DNA from: Hyphomicrobiales bacterium
Lineage (GTDB): Bacteria; Pseudomonadota; Alphaproteobacteria; Rhizobiales; Rhizobiaceae
Direction of reading: 5' to 3'
Assembly: GCA_900471605.1 (NCBI GenBank)
Contig: UCEY01000035.1
Coordinates: 1-64,000, forward strand
DNA: 64,000 bases
How positions within the stretch are numbered: the first letter of the stretch is position 1; each line of letters starts with the position of its first letter. Of the stretch, positions 53,704-61,817 are shown one piece after another. The notes below the pieces were generated by a model. That model saw only the letters and a list, made by a program, of their open reading frames with translations. It had not been told where the DNA came from and did no database searches. Both the position numbers and the translations under genes were made by a program.

Positions 53704-54381
53704 GTGAAGGGCGCATCAGCCGTTCTGGCAGAGATTGCCGCAGCGCTCGAACCACAGGGTATCCTGATCCGCGGCGTGGTGAATTTCGGAGCGGGCGAGG
53801 GGCCGTTGCTGGGCGACGGCTCCGCTGCCAAATCCGTCGTGCTGCTCGGCAATGCCGGCGGCTCGATCTGGCCGGCTTTCACGCAATGGCGGAAAGATCA
53901 TGACGGCCCCGATCCCCTCGATACATGGTCGAAGGCCTTTGTCGGGCCGCTCGCCGAGCGTCTCGCTGCGACGGCCTATTTCCCCTCCGATCCTCCCTGG
54001 CAGCCGTTCCAGCAATGGGCGATGAGGGCCGAAGGCCTGAAGCCCTCGCCGCTCGGCATCCTCATCCATCCGCAATTCGGGCTCTGGCACGGGTATCGCG
54101 GCGCTCTCGGTTTTCCGTTTGCAATCGAAGCCGCGTCTAGAAAAGCCGAGCATCCTTGCGACAGCTGCGTCGGGAAACCTTGCCTGTCGGCCTGTCCCGT
54201 CGATGCGGTCGGCCTGTCGGGTTTCGATATTCCCCGATGTCGCACCTATCTTGCGAGCGATGCGGGCATGGCGACATGCATGGTTTCGGGCTGTACGGCC
54301 CGAAATGCCTGTCCGGTCGGCGCGCGATATCGCTACCCGGCGGAGCAGCTACGGTTTCACATGGAAGCGCTGATGCGGTGA
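53704..54381 (+). CDS. Dicluster 4Fe-4S protein
   Basis: Protein of 225 residues with a C-terminal ferredoxin-like pair of clusters: C152, C155, C160, C164 (PCDSCVGKPCLSACP) and C192, C197, C203 plus C179 (ATCMVSGC, NACPVG). The first 145 residues are a separate domain I do not recognise (HPQFGLWHGYRGALGFP is distinctive). The start is a GTG with AGGGG upstream; it overlaps the TGA that ends the frame of mttB after read-through. Could deliver low-potential electrons to the reactivase, or belong to quinone/queuosine-like chemistry; function unknown. Confidence 0.78.
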   Translation: MKGASAVLAEIAAALEPQGILIRGVVNFGAGEGPLLGDGSAAKSVVLLGNAGGSIWPAFTQWRKDHDGPDPLDTWSKAFVGPLAERLAATAYFPSDPPWQPFQQWAMRAEGLKPSPLGILIHPQFGLWHGYRGALGFPFAIEAASRKAEHPCDSCVGKPCLSACPVDAVGLSGFDIPRCRTYLASDAGMATCMVSGCTARNACPVGARYRYPAEQLRFHMEALMR

Positions 54382-54464
54382 GCTCAAAATTTTTTTCCGG
54401 GATACCCCAAGGAATTTCCGCGCGAAACGTCTAAGCTCTGAACGGCGGAAAAGCGGGCGATCAA

Positions 54465-54992
54465 GTGAGCGCGGAAATCCTCGATAAGGCATGCCAGGGC
54501 GATCGGAACGCGTTCTCAGCGCTCGTCGAGATGCATTACGATTTCATCCATGCGGTCGCCTGGCGCTGGTGCGGCACGCAGAGCGATGCGGAAGACATCG
54601 CCCAGGAGGTCTGCATTCGCCTCGCCAAGGCGATCCGCAGCTTCAAGGGGCAGTCGGCATTCCGCACCTGGCTTTATACGATGACGCTGAATGCGGTGCG
54701 CGACCATCAGCGCCAATCCTCGCGACGGCGGCGCGATCAGGACCGGATCGCCAACGATCCGATCTTTTTCGCCCATGTTTCGCCGGAGGAAGACGAGCGC
54801 GGCGACTGGCTGTGGGCGGCGGTGCGACGTCTGCCGGAAAAACAGCGTGATGCGGTTCTGCTGGTTCACAGCGAGGGCCTGTCCCATGCGGCTGCAGCGG
54901 GAATTCTCGACTGCAGTGAAAACACGGTCTCCTGGCATCTGCACGAGGCGCGCAAACGATTGAAGGACCTTCTGAAGAAGGAGGCGGTCTGA
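54465..54992 (+). CDS. ECF-type RNA polymerase sigma factor
   Basis: Sigma factor of 175 residues. Region 2 reads FSALVEMHYDFIHAVAWRWC and QSDAEDIAQEVCIRLAKAI; region 4 is RRLPEKQRDAVLLVHSEGLSH then AAGILDCSENTVSWHLHEA. The start is GTG. A vWA protein gene starts 2 bases later, so they are translated together; no conventional anti-sigma factor is present. Confidence 0.92.
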   Translation: MSAEILDKACQGDRNAFSALVEMHYDFIHAVAWRWCGTQSDAEDIAQEVCIRLAKAIRSFKGQSAFRTWLYTMTLNAVRDHQRQSSRRRRDQDRIANDPIFFAHVSPEEDERGDWLWAAVRRLPEKQRDAVLLVHSEGLSHAAAAGILDCSENTVSWHLHEARKRLKDLLKKEAV

Positions 54993-54994
54993 CC

Positions 54995-57079
54995 ATGACG
55001 GACGAATTCGACCAACTCGGCAACTTGGCCCCGGCGCCCCGCGCTTCCAGTACGGCGCGCGCCCGTGCGCTTGCCGCCGCCATGCAGGCCTTCGACGAAA
55101 CGGAAAAAAATGCGGCGCGCAGCAAAGGAAATTCCTGGCGGCCGCGTCAAAGCTCTGTTCTCAACCGGATCTGGAGCACCCGCATGGTCACCCAACACCG
55201 CTATCTCGCCGGCTCGGCGCTCGCCACTCTTCTGATCATCCCGACGGCTGCCCTGCTCACATTCGAAATCACCCGCGGCAGCCTGCCGAGTTCGGGGCAG
55301 GTCGCCCTGCCGCAAGTCATCGACGCGCCGAAACCCGGAACGGAAAAGGTGCAAATGCCGCCGGTCGCCCGGCCGGCCGAACCGCGCCAGCAGGACGCGG
55401 ATCGAAAGAGCGATGCCGCCGCGCAGCCGGCTCCATCCTTGAAGCAAGGCGATTTCAGCGAGGTGGATATCGCCCGTGTGCTGAAGAAGCAGGAGGCCAG
55501 CGGCGCAGCCCAGCGGAGCACGGGGCCTGCTTCGTTGAGAGCCACGGCGCCGATGCCTGCACCGGCACCGCCGGCCATGGCCGAACGCGCCATGCCATTG
55601 GCCGCAGCCCCGCGTTACGCGCCCGCCGAGCGCGAAATCCTGCCGCCGGTCGAAGAAAGCCGCGACCGTTTCGCCAATGCGGACACCAATCCGGTCAAAA
55701 GCGTTGCTGCCGATCCGGTCTCGACCTTCTCCGTCGATGTCGACACGGCATCCTATGCCATCGTCCGCCGTTCGCTGATGGAAGGGCGGCTGCCCGATCC
55801 CGGCAGCGTGCGCGTCGAGGAGATGATCAACTATTTCCCCTACGACTGGCCGCGGCCGCAGACGGCCGCCGAACCGTTCCGCACCACAGTCACCGTCACG
55901 CCGACACCGTGGAATACCGGCACGCGGCTGATGCATGTGGCGATCAAGGGTTTCGAGACCGCGCCGGCAGCGCAACCGGCCGCCAATCTCGTCTTCCTGA
56001 TCGACGTCTCGGGCTCGATGAACGCACCGGACAAGCTGCCGCTCCTGAAAAGCGCCTTCCGCCTGCTGGTCGGCAAGCTGAAGCCGGAGGACAAGGTTTC
56101 GATCGTCACCTATGCCGGCAATGCCGGGACGGTGCTGGAGCCGACGTCTGCCCGCGAACGCGACAAGATCCTCGCGGCGATCGACAATCTGAGGCCGGGC
56201 GGTTCGACAGCCGGCGCCGCAGGCATCGATGCGGCCTATCGGCTGGCCCGCCAGGCCTTCATCCAGGGCGGCGTCAACCGGGTGATGCTGGCGACCGACG
56301 GCGACTTCAACGTCGGCGCGTCCAGCGACGAGGAGTTGAAGCGCATCATCGAGCAGCGACGCAAGGACGGCATCTTCCTGTCGGTGCTGGGCTTCGGCGA
56401 GGGCAATCTCAACGACGGCTTGATGCAGACGCTGGCCCAGAACGGCAATGGCACCGCCGCCTATATCGACACGCTTGCCGAGGCGCAGAAGGCGCTGGTC
56501 GAGGAGGCCGGTTCGACGCTCTTCCCGATCGCCAAGGACGTCAAGATACAGGTCGAGTTCAATCCGCAGCAGATCTCCGAATACCGCCTCGTCGGCTACG
56601 AGACCCGGGCGTTGAAACGCGAGGATTTCAACAATGACAAGGTGGATGCGGGCGATATCGGCTCCGGCCATGCGGTGACGGCAATCTACGAGGTGACGCC
56701 GAAGGGCAGCCCATCGGCGCTCAACGACCCGCTGCGTTACGGCCCGGCAGCGCCTGCCGCGCCGGTTGCGGTCTCCGATGAAATGGCCTTCGTCAAAATC
56801 CGCTACAAGCAGCCGGATGGCGATGCCAGCAAGCTGATCACCACGCCGGTCACCGAGATGAATGCGGTGCGGGATTTTTCCTCGGCCCCCCAGGATGTCC
56901 GCTTCGCCACGGCTGTGGCCGCCTTCGGGCAGAAGCTGCGCGGCACCGATGCGCTCGACGCCTATCCCTACCGCCTGATCCTCGACATGGCGCGCAATGC
57001 CCGCGGCGAGGACGCATTCGGATATCGCGGCGGGTTCCTCGATCTGGTGCGGCTCGCCGAAACGCTCGACCGCCGGTAA
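54995..57079 (+). CDS. YfbK-like von Willebrand factor A membrane protein
   Basis: Protein of 694 residues. A short cytoplasmic N-terminus (1-68) and one membrane helix (LAGSALATLLIIPTAALLTF, 71-90), then a Pro/Ala-rich periplasmic linker, the YfbK N-terminal domain (FSVDVDTASYAIVRRSLMEG), a vWA domain with MIDAS motif DVSGS (about residue 335), and a C-terminal DUF3520. The membrane topology and position 2 bases after an ECF sigma gene are those of an anti-sigma or signal-sensor partner. No zinc-type anti-sigma motif is visible. Confidence 0.88.
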   Translation: MTDEFDQLGNLAPAPRASSTARARALAAAMQAFDETEKNAARSKGNSWRPRQSSVLNRIWSTRMVTQHRYLAGSALATLLIIPTAALLTFEITRGSLPSSGQVALPQVIDAPKPGTEKVQMPPVARPAEPRQQDADRKSDAAAQPAPSLKQGDFSEVDIARVLKKQEASGAAQRSTGPASLRATAPMPAPAPPAMAERAMPLAAAPRYAPAEREILPPVEESRDRFANADTNPVKSVAADPVSTFSVDVDTASYAIVRRSLMEGRLPDPGSVRVEEMINYFPYDWPRPQTAAEPFRTTVTVTPTPWNTGTRLMHVAIKGFETAPAAQPAANLVFLIDVSGSMNAPDKLPLLKSAFRLLVGKLKPEDKVSIVTYAGNAGTVLEPTSARERDKILAAIDNLRPGGSTAGAAGIDAAYRLARQAFIQGGVNRVMLATDGDFNVGASSDEELKRIIEQRRKDGIFLSVLGFGEGNLNDGLMQTLAQNGNGTAAYIDTLAEAQKALVEEAGSTLFPIAKDVKIQVEFNPQQISEYRLVGYETRALKREDFNNDKVDAGDIGSGHAVTAIYEVTPKGSPSALNDPLRYGPAAPAAPVAVSDEMAFVKIRYKQPDGDASKLITTPVTEMNAVRDFSSAPQDVRFATAVAAFGQKLRGTDALDAYPYRLILDMARNARGEDAFGYRGGFLDLVRLAETLDRR

Positions 57080-57080
57080 A

Positions 57081-57425
57081 TCAGGCCTTCGGGTAGGCCC
57101 GCTCCAGTCCGCCGGAGCGGGTCAATCCGTTGCGGAAGGCGGCGTAGGCCGGATGCTGGCTCGATTTCGCCGCTTCCATCAGCCGGATCTGCAGGCGGGC
57201 AGGGGCCGTATTGCCGATCCATTCGCCGCATTTCTGCAGTTTCAGCGAATTGAGGAATTTCGCCTCGGAGGCCTGGTCGAGATAAAGGTGCAGACCGTCG
57301 AGCAGCAGATCGTCGGAGGTCGGATTTTCCATCAGCAGCGTCAGCCAGGACTGGTTCTCGGCCGAAAAACTCGAAAGACTTTCAGCCACCGTTTCCCGGC
57401 TGCCGATCGGGGATATGTTTGCCAT
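57081..57425 (-). CDS. Conserved hypothetical protein in bmt operon
   Basis: Unrecognised 114-residue soluble protein. It lacks membrane segments and cysteine clusters (one Cys in LQKCGEWIG); the pattern NPTSDDLLLDGLHLYLDQAS and AAKSSQHPAYAAFRNGL suggests an all-helical fold. It starts 24 bases after the bmt stop on the same strand, so it is co-transcribed with bmt, and abuts the vWA gene stop. Function unknown; context suggests a methyl-transfer accessory. Confidence 0.65.
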   Translation of the reverse strand: MANISPIGSRETVAESLSSFSAENQSWLTLLMENPTSDDLLLDGLHLYLDQASEAKFLNSLKLQKCGEWIGNTAPARLQIRLMEAAKSSQHPAYAAFRNGLTRSGGLERAYPKA

Positions 57426-57449
57426 GTCTTTGTCCTTCAGCCTCGTGCG

Positions 57450-58463
57450 TCAGCCGCGGCGGCGACGTCTTTCCCGGCCGGAATCTCCGCCCGATTCGCT
57501 GGCGGTCTTATTGCGCAGCGGGCCGATCTTGTCGACGATTTCCTCGATCGTCGGTCTCGGACGAGGTGTATAACCGTCGAGCGCGGCGCGCATGGCGGCC
57601 AGGTGCTCGCAGGAGGTGCCGCAGCATCCGCCGATGATTCTCGCTCCGGCGTCGCGGGCAAGCCTCGCATATTCGGCCATCAGCGGCGGCGTACCGGAAT
57701 AGAAGATCTCTGAGCCGCGAAATTCGGGAATGCCGCAATTGCCCTTGACGATGGTGACAGCATCGGGATCGGCCGCCGTCATGTCGAGCAAGCTGGAGAG
57801 GATATCGGATGCGCCGACGCCGCAATTGGCGCCGACCGCGACCGGACCTTCGCCGACATCGCTCGCGACGCCGTGAATCTGTTTGGGATCGAGGCCCATC
57901 ATCGTCCTGCCGGCGGTGTCGAAGGAACCCGTGTAAGTGTAGGGCAAGCCGACCCTGACGGCGGCTTCGGCCGCTGCGCGGATTTCCTCTGGCGCGGACA
58001 TGGTCTCGATCCAGGCGACGTCGGCGCCGCCGGCTTTCAGGCCCTCGATCTGTTCCGCGAAGGCCGCGACCGCGTCCTCGTAGGTCATGGCGCCGAGCGG
58101 CACCAGCAGTTCGCCGGTCGGGCCGACAGAGCCCGCGACGATGACCTTCCTGCCAGCCCGATCGGCAACCTTGCGGGCGATTGCCGCGGCAAGCCTGTTG
58201 AGCTCGTGCACCCGGCCTTCCGCCTTGTGCAGCTTCAGCCGCTGGCGCGTGCCGCCGAAGGAATTGGTGAGAATGATGTCGGCGCCCGCATCGACGAAAT
58301 CCTGATGCAGCTTCTCGATCTTCTCAGGTGCTGCCTCGTTCCACAATTCCGGCGCTTCGCCGGCTTCCAGACCCATGGCGAAAAGATTGGTGCCGGTGGC
58401 GCCGTCGGCCAGAAGCACGCCTCTTTCGGCCAGAAGTTCGGTCAGTGCGTTGGCGGTCGGCAT
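57450..58463 (-). CDS. bmt: Betaine/homocysteine S-methyltransferase (Bmt) with Arg tail
   Basis: Zinc-dependent homocysteine methyltransferase of 337 residues, PF02574, homologous to MetH module 1. Zinc ligands are a Cys in GANCGVG (about 212) and the Cys pair in GGCCGT (about 279). In S. meliloti, bmt supports methionine synthesis from glycine betaine. Its last 14 residues (SGGDSGRERRRRRG) are Arg-rich, like the corrinoid partners, which hints it may take its methyl group from the corrinoid protein. A perfect palindrome lies 26 bases upstream of the start. The small hypothetical gene follows it. Confidence 0.9.
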   Translation of the reverse strand: MPTANALTELLAERGVLLADGATGTNLFAMGLEAGEAPELWNEAAPEKIEKLHQDFVDAGADIILTNSFGGTRQRLKLHKAEGRVHELNRLAAAIARKVADRAGRKVIVAGSVGPTGELLVPLGAMTYEDAVAAFAEQIEGLKAGGADVAWIETMSAPEEIRAAAEAAVRVGLPYTYTGSFDTAGRTMMGLDPKQIHGVASDVGEGPVAVGANCGVGASDILSSLLDMTAADPDAVTIVKGNCGIPEFRGSEIFYSGTPPLMAEYARLARDAGARIIGGCCGTSCEHLAAMRAALDGYTPRPRPTIEEIVDKIGPLRNKTASESGGDSGRERRRRRG

Positions 58464-58489
58464 GTCGGCGCTCCCTGCAATTGAGAAAG

Positions 58490-58515
58490 ATCATATAAAG
58501 AAGTCTTTATATGAT
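58490..58515. promoter_or_regulatory. 26-bp palindromic operator upstream of bmt
   Basis: Perfect inverted repeat ATCATATAAAGA-AG-TCTTTATATGAT centred about 40 bases before the bmt start. It resembles the CATATAAAGA-type operator I associate with SahR-like ArsR regulators of methionine-cycle genes in alphaproteobacteria, which would place bmt under S-adenosylhomocysteine control. Identification by memory only. Confidence 0.6.
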
Positions 58516-58583
58516 TTCAACTTGCGGCCGCGCGCCTTTTCGCGACGCCGGCGGCTCCAGCAACGCCGGTCCGGACGGCTCGC

Positions 58584-59579
58584 TCAGAGCGACGCCTTGA
58601 CCTTGTCGGCGACATCAGGCGCAACCCACTTGGTCCAGATGTCCGGACTGGTTTTCAGGAAATGTCTGGCGGCCGCCTCATTGGTGCTCTTGTTCGCCTC
58701 CTGCCAGGCGAGCACGCTGTTGGCCGTCGCGTTGGTCCATTTGCGTCGCTTGATATAATCCATCGCCACCTCGGCCTTCTGCGCAAACTGCTTGGTCGCC
58801 AGCGTGAAGGCCTGCGAGGTCGGATAGGAATTCACCTTCGGGTTAGGACAATTGGGCACAGCGGTACAGGCGTCCCAATCGGCCCTGTCATGCGGCACGC
58901 CGAAGGAGAGTTTCACCATCTCGTATTTGCCGAGAAAGGCGGTTGGCGCCCAGTAATAACCGAGCCAGCCGGTCTTCTTCTCGAAGGCGGCGGCGATCGA
59001 ACCATCGAGGCCCGCGGCCGTGCCGGTGTCGATCAGGTCGAAATTCTTCTCTTCTGCACCGAGAGCCCTGAAGAGATTCGCGGTCGAAACCTGACAGCTC
59101 CAGCCGGACGGGCAGTTGTAGACCGCGCCCCTGGCCGATTTCTGCGGACCCGGGAAAAGGTCCGGATGGGTAAGCGCCTGCGGAACAGTCTTGATGTCAG
59201 GATGCGCGTCGGCGAGGAATTTCGGGATCCACCAGCCTTCGACGGCGCCGTCGGACAGGATTTCGGCACCGAGCACCAGGCGGCCTTCGGCAACGGCCTT
59301 GTCGAGCGAGGTGCGGACGGAATTGATCCAGAATTCCGGCGCAAGGTCCGGCTGCCCCCTTTCGTTCATCGAGGTGAAGGTCGGAAGCGTGTCGCCTGCA
59401 ACGAGTTCGACCGTGCAGCCGAAACCCTGTTCAAGGATGATCTTGTCGAGATTGGCTGCGATGCCGGCCGAAGCCCAATTCATCTCGGCGATCGAGATGG
59501 AACCGCAATCGGCATAGGCAGAACCCGCGAAGGCATAGAGACCGCCGGCGAAGACCATGGAGGCGAGGGTTTTTTTCAT
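58584..59579 (-). CDS. ABC transporter substrate-binding protein, OpuAC (glycine betaine/proline betaine) family
   Basis: Periplasmic binding protein of 331 residues with signal peptide (MKKTLASMVFAGGLYAFAGSAYA), then the OpuAC-type GSISIAEMNWASAGIAANLDK and VAGDTLPTFTSMN. The mature protein has five cysteines and a Trp/Tyr-rich binding region (EGWWIPKFL, GWLGYYWAPTAF) of the kind that cages quaternary ammonium groups. No permease or ATPase gene accompanies it. The ATG at 59579 begins the signal peptide. Likely ligand betaine or a related compound. Confidence 0.87.
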   Translation of the reverse strand: MKKTLASMVFAGGLYAFAGSAYADCGSISIAEMNWASAGIAANLDKIILEQGFGCTVELVAGDTLPTFTSMNERGQPDLAPEFWINSVRTSLDKAVAEGRLVLGAEILSDGAVEGWWIPKFLADAHPDIKTVPQALTHPDLFPGPQKSARGAVYNCPSGWSCQVSTANLFRALGAEEKNFDLIDTGTAAGLDGSIAAAFEKKTGWLGYYWAPTAFLGKYEMVKLSFGVPHDRADWDACTAVPNCPNPKVNSYPTSQAFTLATKQFAQKAEVAMDYIKRRKWTNATANSVLAWQEANKSTNEAAARHFLKTSPDIWTKWVAPDVADKVKASL

Positions 59580-60335
59580 CTTGAGACCCGGTCTTTTCCT
59601 TTCTGGACTGACTTCGACTGAGAGCGACGGCGTCGACCGATGGTGACAGCTTTTCACAGATACTGCGCATTTATATGTCAGCTCGGATCACCGTATGGTT
59701 TCCCTACGGGAAATCAACACGCACCACCCGGCGCATTTGAGGCAGGGCTGCTCCATTCCAGCAGGCCCCTGATTTTCTGCCGGAGCTTCGCGCTCCGAAC
59801 GTCGAGCGTTTTCTCCTCGCTCGCCGGCTGGCTTTCGGTGATTGGGCCACTTTTCCAATGCGTATTTATCGGGAGCCGTGGGGAAAGGCAGAAAAATGCG
59901 TAACTTACGGAGTTCACTAACCATCCGGTAAGAATGTCGCGTTATTGCTTTTCAGGCGAGCGGTTAGCTCGCGCCTGGCGCCGGATCAGGTAGTGCGTAC
60001 CGGTTGCCCTCGCTGTCCAATGGCGGGCCTTGTTTTGTTGGCCCGCGGACGCTTCGTTTTCCGATTGTCGTCGAATTCATGATTGTCATCTCCGGGGCCG
60101 CAGGTCCTTTGGCAATCACGTGGATTTGTGGCCGAAATCGGCTGGCCCGGGCCGGGTCAGCCGAGGCTGCGCTTGTCGACGAGGTCTGGTACGGCAGGCC
60201 GGGGCCGGTTGACAGCGGCACTTTCTAGCTGCACCATTTCCCGGTAATGCTTGACCAGAGACATCATCACCAACAGGGCCGGACGCCTCCTTATCTACGA
60301 ATCGTCCGGTCCCCTCTGGTTCAGGCCATTTCTCC
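59580..60335. other. Long intergenic region before cobU
   Basis: About 756 bases with no convincing gene; short frames on both strands have no start signal or family likeness. It holds a perfect palindrome TTTCCC-TAC-GGGAAA at 59699-59713, 120 bases upstream of the OpuAC-type gene, and a hairpin GCGGGCC / GGCCCGC at 60023-60046. I looked for a cobalamin riboswitch and found no conserved B12-box. Confidence 0.5.
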
Positions 60336-60857
60336 ATGACACGCACCGGTCACGTTACCCTCGTCCTCGGCGGTGCCCGCTCGGGCAAGTCCGGATTTTC
60401 GGAAAGGCTTGCGACAGAGAGCGGCCTGGAGCGGCATTACATCGCCACCGGCCGTGCCTATGACGACGAGATGCGGGAGCGTATCGCCCGCCACCGCGCC
60501 GATCGGGGAGACGGCTGGACCACACACGAAGTGCCGCTCGAGCTTGCGGAGCGGCTGACCGAAATCGATGCGCCGGGCAAGGTCGTCCTCGTCGATTGCC
60601 TGACGCTGTGGGTCACCAACCTGATGATGGACGAGCGCGATATCGACGCAGCGGGCGCCACGCTGCTGCGGCGGTTCGAAAATCTCTCCGGGAACCTCAT
60701 TCTCGTCTCCAACGAGGTCGGCCTCGGCATCGTGCCCGACAACAGGATGGCGCGGGAATTCCGGGACCATGCGGGCAGGCTGCATCAGCGGATCGCGGCG
60801 GCGGCCGACGCGGTGTTTTTCATCGCCGCCGGCCTGCCTCTCAAGATGAAGGGCTAG
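60336..60857 (+). CDS. cobU: Bifunctional adenosylcobinamide kinase/adenosylcobinamide-phosphate guanylyltransferase
   Basis: CobU/CobP of 173 residues, catalysing two steps in the nucleotide-loop assembly of coenzyme B12. The P-loop GGARSGKS is at 12-19, followed by YIATGRAYDDEMRERIARHR with the guanylylated histidine, and VDCLTLWVTNLMM. It converges with the TSUP gene (4-base overlap of stops). Its presence beside a corrinoid methyl-transfer island is consistent with the B12 demand of that pathway. Confidence 0.93.
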   Translation: MTRTGHVTLVLGGARSGKSGFSERLATESGLERHYIATGRAYDDEMRERIARHRADRGDGWTTHEVPLELAERLTEIDAPGKVVLVDCLTLWVTNLMMDERDIDAAGATLLRRFENLSGNLILVSNEVGLGIVPDNRMAREFRDHAGRLHQRIAAAADAVFFIAAGLPLKMKG

Positions 60858-61639
60858 AAGCCGAGCCAGACGCGGACCGGATGCGAGGGATCGGCGATCA
60901 GCTTCACGGCAAGCGCCAGGCACGAGATGACCAGCAGCGGCTTGATCAGTTTCGCGCCGTTCTTCATGGCGAGCCGCGAGCCGACCTGGGCCCCGAGGAA
61001 CTGGCCGACGCCCATGATCAGACCGATCTTCCAGAGCACAGAACCGGTTGCCGCAAAGACCAGGAACGAACCGAAGTTCGAGCCGAGATTGATCAGCTTG
61101 GTATGGGCGGTCGCCTTCAGCATGCCGAAGCCCGCCAGAAGCACGAAACCCAGCATATAGAACGAACCGGCTCCCGGGCCGAATATGCCGTCGTAAAGCC
61201 CGACGAACGGCACGACCGTGACACCGAAAACGAAGGGCGTCACCCGTTGGTGACTGTCGGTATCGTTGAGATTGGGCTTGATGGCGAAGAACAGCGCGAT
61301 GGCGATCAGAAGGAAGGGGATCGCTGATGCAAGCCAGCCGGCCGGCACGAGGGAGGCGAGGGTGGCGCCCACGGCACCGCCGATCAGCGACATCCCGGCC
61401 ATCGGCAGCTGGCTTTTGAGCTTCACATGACCACGCCGCGCATAGGCGATGGTCGCGGATGCCGAGCCGAACTGCGATTGCAGCTTGTTGGTGGCGAGCG
61501 ATTCGAGCGGCGGAATGCCGGCAATCAGCATGACGGGAATGGTGATGAGCCCGCCACCGCCGGCAATCGAATCGACGAAACCGGCGAATATGGCGGCAAG
61601 AAACAGCAGGAACAGGAACTGGAAGGCGAGGTCGGTCAA
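60854..61639 (-). CDS. TSUP/TauE-SafE family anion exporter
   Basis: Membrane protein of 261 residues with about eight helices, PF01925. Seen: AGFVDSIAGGGGLITIPVML (first conserved repeat) and GLYDGIFGPGAGSFYMLGF (second). Members export sulfoacetate, sulfite or related anions. I set the start at the TTG of MTDLAFQFLFLLFLA (family N-terminus); the frame reads upstream for 150 codons without family likeness, and the ribosome site is weak. Confidence 0.85.
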   Translation of the reverse strand: MTDLAFQFLFLLFLAAIFAGFVDSIAGGGGLITIPVMLIAGIPPLESLATNKLQSQFGSASATIAYARRGHVKLKSQLPMAGMSLIGGAVGATLASLVPAGWLASAIPFLLIAIALFFAIKPNLNDTDSHQRVTPFVFGVTVVPFVGLYDGIFGPGAGSFYMLGFVLLAGFGMLKATAHTKLINLGSNFGSFLVFAATGSVLWKIGLIMGVGQFLGAQVGSRLAMKNGAKLIKPLLVISCLALAVKLIADPSHPVRVWLGF

Positions 61640-61817
61640 GGGAGGGAGACTCTGTAAGCGGAAGCGCACCCGGACGGGCGCGGCCTGCTTCTCGCATCGA
61701 ACGTCAAGGACTGCAACCGCCTGAGGCAGGACCCCAGCCATGTCGCTTCCGGGATTGCGCATCATCGGTTTGGCGTTATTGTGCCCGGCTTTGAAGCCGC
61801 CGAATGAGGAAAAGCAT

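Noticed and set aside
54866..56671. 601-codon minus-strand frame opposite the vWA gene
   Set aside because: Shadow of a gene with clear vWA motifs; no start signal or conserved motifs.
59964..60228. Short frames on both strands in the gap before cobU
   Set aside because: No ribosome sites, no homology I recognise, and mutually overlapping frames.
59580..60335. Possible cobalamin riboswitch before cobU
   Set aside because: No B12-box or GCCACTG-type element could be found in the gap.
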